From Pleurodeles waltl (lineage: Eukaryota; Chordata; Amphibia; Caudata; Salamandridae), in contig NC_090444.1 in NCBI RefSeq assembly GCF_031143425.1, forward strand, positions 1,346,894,323-1,346,958,322: DNA of 64,000 nucleotides. The letters run 5' to 3'. Shown piece after piece: positions 60,222 to 64,000 of this stretch. The notes under the pieces were generated by a model. It did not search any database. It was not told the origin of the DNA and was given only the letters and a program-made list of their open reading frames with translations. How positions within the stretch are numbered: position 1 is the first letter of the stretch; the number at the start of each line of letters is the position of its first letter. Position numbers and translations under genes: made by a program.

Positions 60222-62130
60222 GCTTCCACCATTTCCCACTCACTCCTCTCCTGTAGGGGGAAGATTACAGCATTTTCTCACCAAATGGGAGACTGTTACG
60301 TCGGACACTTGGGTTCTCAGTGTTGTGGGAAAAGGCTACACCCTTCCCTTTCGGGAATTTCCGCCCCTCATCCCGCCCCGCCCTTCGTATTGTTCACAAG
60401 AACACCTCCTGTTGCTAGAACAGGAGGTAGAAGTCCTCCTTTTAAAGGGCGCGGTGGAGTTGGTCCCGGAGCAGGAAAGGGGTCAAGGAGTTTACTCAAG
60501 GTATTTCCTGATTCCCAAGAAGGATGGTCGTTTGAGACCAATTCTGGACCTGAGGATCTTGAATTGGTTCCTCAAGCAGGAAAAGTTCAAGATGCTGACC
60601 CTAGCACAGGTGCTTTTGGCGTTGAACATGGAAGACTGGATGGTGTCTGTCGACTTGCAGGATGCTTACTTTCATATCCCGATACTCAAGTCACACAGGA
60701 AGTATCTCCGGTTTGTGGTGGGATCGCAACACTACCAGTTTGCGGTCCTTCCGTTTGGTCTTACTTCAGCACCTCGAGTCTTCACGAAGGTGATGTCGGT
60801 GGTTGCGGCAGAGCTCAGAAGGAAGGGGATAGCAGTATTCCCTTACTTGGACGATTGGTTGATCAAAGCCAAGTCCCCGGAGCTTGTGTGGCGTCATCTG
60901 CAGTCAACAACCCAGTTGTTGTTCGACCTGGGCTTTTCGGTGAACGAGCCCAAATCTCACCTGGAGCCCTCTCAGCGCCTCCTGTTCATAGGGGCAGTAC
61001 TGGATACAACATTGGGTCGGGCCTTTCCTCCGCCTCAGCGTATTCAAGATATTCAGGATTTGGTTCCAATGTTTCGAAATGGAGCGGTAGTTCCAGTCCT
61101 CAAGGTCCTTCGTCTGCTCGGTCTTTTTGCCTCCTGCATTCTGTTGGTCACGCATGCTCGCTGGCACATGAGGGCTCTTCAGTGGTGCCTCCGAAGGCAG
61201 TGGTCTCAACACAGAGGGGATCTAGAGGGTACTGTCAAGATCTCCAGAGATGCTGCTGTGGATTTGAAGTGGTGGATTGCAAGCAACAATCTTTCACAAG
61301 GAAAGCCGTTCCAGCAGTCGCCACCAGTGGCCACAGTCATAACGGATGCTTCCACTCTAGGGTGGGGAGCTCATCTGGGGGATCTGGAGATCAAAGGTCT
61401 TTGGTCTCCAGAGGAACAGATTTTTCACATCAATCTGTTAGAGTTACGGGCTGTACGTCTGGCTCTCAAGGCCTTCCTCCCTTCCCTTCGTGGTCAGTCG
61501 GTACAGGTCCTAACGGACAATACTACCACGATGTGGTACATAAACAAGCAGGGAGGAGTGGGGTCGTACCTTCTCTGCAGAGAAGCTCTTCGATTATGGT
61601 CCTGGGCAAAGGACCATCGGATTTGCTTGATAGCAAACCATCTGGCCGGAGTCTTGAACGTGCGTGCGGACAGTCTCAGTCGCCACTTCTCGGCAGACCA
61701 CGAGTGGCGTCTCCATCCAGATCAAGTCTGTTTAATCTTCCAGAAGTGGGGGTTTCCTCGGGTAGATCTGTTCGCCACTCGAGAGAACGCGCATTGTCCG
61801 TTGTTCTGCAGCCTTCAGTATCCGATGCAGGAAGCGTTGGGGGACGCGTTTCAAATGACCTGGTGCGGCCAGTTGCTTTACGCGTTTCCTCCCATACCCT
61901 TGATTCCTCGAGTATTGAGGAAGATTCGCCAAGACCGGGCTCTAGTAATCTTAATAGCTCCGGATTGGCCAAGGAGGGTGTGGTACTCCGACCTTCTCCA
62001 ACTCTCAACGTGCCCGCCGCTCCGTCTCCCTTTCAGGGCAGACCTCCTCTCACAGTCGCAGGGGCAGGTTCTACACCCCAACCTCCAGAGTCTGCACCTA
62101 CATGCCTGGAGATTGAACGGGGCAACCTGA
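59878..62130 (+). CDS. DIRS ORF2, reverse transcriptase and RNase H
   Basis: The frame is 750 codons from its first ATG. The start is unsure, because homology-like sequence begins near residue 127 (GGRLQHFLTKW). RT blocks: YSRYFLIPKKDGRLRPILDL (206-225), VSVDLQDAYFHIP (257-269), LPFGLTSAPRVFTK (291-304) and the catalytic FPYLDDWLI (321-329). RNase H: VITDASTLGWGA (487-498), the E of NLLELRAV (522), VLTDNTT (544-550) and D598 near NVRADSLSRH. A C-terminal block (ILIAPDWPRRVWY) common in DIRS follows. No stops. It copies the element RNA into DNA. It overlaps ORF1 upstream and the recombinase frame downstream. Confidence 0.92.
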   Translation: MYSPHCWISRLMGTNCLGLRLIRPWNVLRRAGPRLSRWDSKLLLPRPLPDSSGGFVDLGVALPPLPFGEDISNLPLPTPIDLLGGGVGSAPGEPLSSTLPLPHPLAGCSRGSSLRLPPFPTHSSPVGGRLQHFLTKWETVTSDTWVLSVVGKGYTLPFREFPPLIPPRPSYCSQEHLLLLEQEVEVLLLKGAVELVPEQERGQGVYSRYFLIPKKDGRLRPILDLRILNWFLKQEKFKMLTLAQVLLALNMEDWMVSVDLQDAYFHIPILKSHRKYLRFVVGSQHYQFAVLPFGLTSAPRVFTKVMSVVAAELRRKGIAVFPYLDDWLIKAKSPELVWRHLQSTTQLLFDLGFSVNEPKSHLEPSQRLLFIGAVLDTTLGRAFPPPQRIQDIQDLVPMFRNGAVVPVLKVLRLLGLFASCILLVTHARWHMRALQWCLRRQWSQHRGDLEGTVKISRDAAVDLKWWIASNNLSQGKPFQQSPPVATVITDASTLGWGAHLGDLEIKGLWSPEEQIFHINLLELRAVRLALKAFLPSLRGQSVQVLTDNTTTMWYINKQGGVGSYLLCREALRLWSWAKDHRICLIANHLAGVLNVRADSLSRHFSADHEWRLHPDQVCLIFQKWGFPRVDLFATRENAHCPLFCSLQYPMQEALGDAFQMTWCGQLLYAFPPIPLIPRVLRKIRQDRALVILIAPDWPRRVWYSDLLQLSTCPPLRLPFRADLLSQSQGQVLHPNLQSLHLHAWRLNGAT

Positions 62131-63158
62131 GTTCCTTCTCTCTCCCGTCTGAGGTAGTGGATGTTATATTAGCGGCCAGGCGACACTCCACTAAATCTAT
62201 CTACGCTAATAGGTGGTCTAAATTTGTTGCGTGGTGTGGAGAGAGGCAGATTGATCCTTTACATGCTCATCTATCGGACGTTTTGTCTTTTGCTCTATCT
62301 CTGGCGCAGAAAGGTTGTGCAGTGGCTACCATTAAAGGTTATTTATCGGCCTTGTCAGCCTTCATATGTCTTCCAGACCAACCATCTTTATTTAAATCCC
62401 CTATTGTTATCAGATTCTTGAAAGGTCTTCTAAATCAATATCCTCCAAAGCCATTCGTTATGCTGCAATGGGATTTGTCCTTAGTCCTGACTTTCCTTAT
62501 GGGGTCCCCTTTTGAACCTATGCATTCTTGCCCCTTGAGGTATTTGGTTTTAAAAACAGTCTTCCTGATAGCTATAACATCAGCAAGGAGAGTGAGTGAG
62601 TTGCAGGCCTTATCAGTAAAACCCCCTTATACAACTTTTTATGGGGATAAGGTGGTGTTGAGGACCAAGGCTGCTTTCCTCCCGAAGGTTGTTTCACCCT
62701 TCCATTTGGCTCAGGCCATTACTTTGTCCACGTTCTATCCTCCGCCTCATCCTTCCAAAGAGGAAGAAAGACTGCACCGTCTGGACCCAAAGAGAGCGTT
62801 GAGCTTCTTTATCGATAGAACAAAGGATTTCAGGCTGGAGGATCAGCTGTTTATTGGATACGTGGGCAAGAGGAGAGGAAAGGCAGTCCACAAGAGAACA
62901 CTATCCAGGTGGGTTGTTCTTTGCATTAAAATATGTTACTCTTTGGCAAAGAAGGATCCTCCTGAGGGCATTAGAGCTCATTCCACCAGAGCTAATTCGG
63001 CCACTTCGGCCTTAGCCAGAGGTGTTCCTGTGGTCGACATCTGCAAGGCCGCAACTTGGTCGTCCCTTCACACTTTTGCAAAACATTACTGTTTAGATTC
63101 TGAGGTTAGAAGGGACGGCCATTTTGCACGGTCAGTGCTGCAGGATTTCTTGGTTTGA
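62106..63158 (+). CDS. DIRS ORF3, tyrosine recombinase
   Basis: Open from far upstream in this frame, but recognisable sequence begins around 62106-62140 (SLPSEVVDVILAARR), so the start is approximate. N-terminal SAM-like part: TKSIYANRWSKFVAWC, then GCAVATIKGYLSALSAF. Catalytic part: SARRVSELQAL (first Arg, about 62588), the HSTRA box (His and second Arg, about 62978-62990), ATWSS (Trp in place of His, about 63054) and the AKHYC nucleophile Tyr (about 63087). Length and residue order are as in phage-integrase-type recombinases of DIRS elements. It would insert the circular DNA copy without a target duplication. Intact. Confidence 0.9.
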   Translation: MEIERGNLSSFSLPSEVVDVILAARRHSTKSIYANRWSKFVAWCGERQIDPLHAHLSDVLSFALSLAQKGCAVATIKGYLSALSAFICLPDQPSLFKSPIVIRFLKGLLNQYPPKPFVMLQWDLSLVLTFLMGSPFEPMHSCPLRYLVLKTVFLIAITSARRVSELQALSVKPPYTTFYGDKVVLRTKAAFLPKVVSPFHLAQAITLSTFYPPPHPSKEEERLHRLDPKRALSFFIDRTKDFRLEDQLFIGYVGKRRGKAVHKRTLSRWVVLCIKICYSLAKKDPPEGIRAHSTRANSATSALARGVPVVDICKAATWSSLHTFAKHYCLDSEVRRDGHFARSVLQDFLV

Positions 63159-63203
63159 CCATTTAGGCACCCACCGCCGGGCGTGGTACTGCTTTGGGAC
63201 TCT

Positions 63204-63313
63204 ATTCATGAGGTGAGGAATCCACAGGTAGTTGTATCCATCAGAAGAACGAGTTACTTACCTTCGGTAACGACTTTTCTGGTGGATACATTAGCTACCT
63301 GTGGATTCCTCAC
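63204..63313 (+). repeat. DIRS internal complementary region
   Basis: 63204-63247 is the exact reverse complement of the left end (57865-57908), and 63248-63313 of the right end (63788-63853). The joint CAGAAG|AACGAG therefore records the right end joined to the left end, as expected for the template that helps make the circular DNA. Confidence 0.93.
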
Positions 63314-63490
63314 GGTCCCACCCGCCTCCCCGTTGCCTTTATGGTCTTGCCAAGTAATCCTTGAGTGTGCTCCTCTTGGTCTTTGAGGGTGCAATAGATG
63401 TATATATATAATATATTTATATATATATAGGTATATGTGTATATATCTTTATGTTTATACTTGGTGTGTGTATATATTTTAAAAGAGAGA

Positions 63491-63526
<36 letters not shown>

Positions 63527-63642
63527 TAAAAAGATTTACAGTTATTCATACAATGTGGTGTATTTTTACAATATAATGGATGTTGCTTTGTTCTTTCATT
63601 GCATTGCCTGGTTGTTCTCATGCACGTAAAAAATGATTGGTA
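63314..63642. other. DIRS 3' spacer with AT microsatellites
   Basis: Non-coding; TA-rich repeats at about 63396-63430 and 63493-63521. Lies between the internal complementary region and the right terminal repeat. Confidence 0.7.
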
Positions 63643-63853
63643 CTGACGTCCGCACGTCGTCGAGGACCTCTTATTGCCTGTATGACGTCAGACGGCGTCG
63701 CGTGCGAGACAGTGACGTCCTCGTCGACGTGCAGAGACTAGTAAGAAGATTTCCGTAGAATGCTGGCGCCATGGGAGTATTCATGAGGTGAGGAATCCAC
63801 AGGTAGCTAATGTATCCACCAGAAAAGTCGTTACCGAAGGTAAGTAACTCGTT
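63643..63853 (+). repeat. Right inverted terminal repeat of the DIRS element
   Basis: Inverted copy of the left repeat, plus an outer extension (AAAGTCGTTACCGAAGGTAA to CTCGTT) that the left end lacks. That extension appears in the internal complementary region. Confidence 0.9.
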
Positions 63854-63919
63854 CTTCTGTCTGTTCAGCAGTTTACAGTAGTGGCTTCTCTCTTATCAGG
63901 GAGGGTTTTGAAACACTTA

Positions 63920-64000
63920 GGGGGTGATTCTGACCGCGGTGGACGGCGGTCGCCGCCCGCCAAGCGGTTCCCGCCGAAAGACCGCTCCACGATCAAAAGA
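63920..64000. mobile_element. Start of a third hairpin-chain MITE, cut by window end
   Basis: TTA then GGGGGTGATTCTGACCGCGG, with CCGCCCGCC and GATCAAAAGA blocks in the same order as the first 90 bases of 11659-12287. Only one end is visible. Confidence 0.75.

Larger units (their letters stand above)
57865..63853 (+). mobile_element. Complete DIRS-type tyrosine-recombinase retrotransposon
   Basis: The ends are inverted terminal repeats: 57865-58044 (left) and 63643-63853 (right, about 30 bases longer at its outer end). Three overlapping open frames follow: gag-like, reverse transcriptase/RNase H and tyrosine recombinase. After them an internal complementary region lies at 63204-63313. This is the full DIRS plan: no LTRs, no integrase, and circle-based insertion by a tyrosine recombinase. 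The ITR parts I compared are identical and all three frames are open, so the copy is young and may be active. CTTCTG stands at both outer joints (57865-57870 and 63854-63859), in line with insertion by recombination at a short shared core rather than by target duplication. Confidence 0.93.

Noticed and set aside
60841..60860. YLDD motif as a sign of a viral polymerase
   Set aside because: The surrounding RT blocks, the RNase H order and the tyrosine recombinase frame place it in a DIRS retrotransposon.
60285..62105. N-terminal two thirds of the 957-codon frame
   Set aside because: S/G/P/R-rich antisense-free shadow of the reverse transcriptase frame. Recombinase sequence begins only near 62106.

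Overview
The window looks like nuclear DNA of a very large vertebrate genome. A salamander, and among salamanders a newt, fits best. The reasons are spliceosomal introns with GT/AG junctions, almost complete occupation by nested transposons, one isolated 162-bp exon of a conserved animal metabolic enzyme, an intact DIRS element, L1- and L2-clade LINE debris, and very large Harbinger (PIF) DNA transposons. The species is inferred; nothing in the sequence names it. All similarity statements rest on motif reading by eye, not on a search.

Layout. 1-13.4 kb: unassigned repeat-rich DNA, a solo LTR (2932-4974), decayed L1-clade LINE pieces (6.8-8.3, 9.6-10.5 and 10.9-11.5 kb), an antisense L2-type scrap, and a 629-bp Harbinger-type MITE built as a chain of about a dozen hairpins (11659-12287). 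13424-29035: a 15.6-kb Harbinger element (HARB-A) with a two-exon transposase (+), a three-exon second gene (+) and a two-exon SANT/Myb-like gene (-). Its own MITE family has inserted in one of its introns, and an exact-looking 1897-bp tandem duplication affects the second gene. 29-44.8 kb: host intron-like DNA holding two more full-length solo LTRs (32201-34646 reverse, 38580-40648), hAT-type MITEs, a 190-bp palindromic MITE, and the only host coding sequence seen, a malic-enzyme exon at 41210-41371 (+).

44803-54843: a second, 10-kb Harbinger element (HARB-B) with a broken transposase (+), an open SANT-like gene (-), and a third, S/T/P-rich SANT-like gene (-). The third gene carries an 18-residue repeat array and has been split by another hairpin-chain MITE. 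HARB-B is flanked by TTA/TTA and appears to sit inside a short MIR-like repeat. It also holds an L2-type LINE 3' end and three different tandem arrays in a row. 54.8-57.9 kb: repeats and a 512-bp MITE. 57865-63853: a complete DIRS retrotransposon with three open frames, inverted terminal repeats and an internal complementary region matching the joined ends exactly. 63920-end: the start of another hairpin-chain MITE, cut by the window edge.

How the parts work together. Each Harbinger element carries a nuclease gene plus SANT/Myb-like genes; in known Harbinger systems the Myb-like protein binds DNA and assists the transposase. The MITEs share their terminal sequences with HARB-A (CATATTTATAC type) or HARB-B (GGGGGTCATT type), so the window holds two autonomous lineages with their dependants nested inside them. 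The points most worth a second look are the paired substitutions in the two arms of the hairpin-chain MITEs, the three-gene Harbinger layout, and the exact end-joint copy inside the DIRS element.
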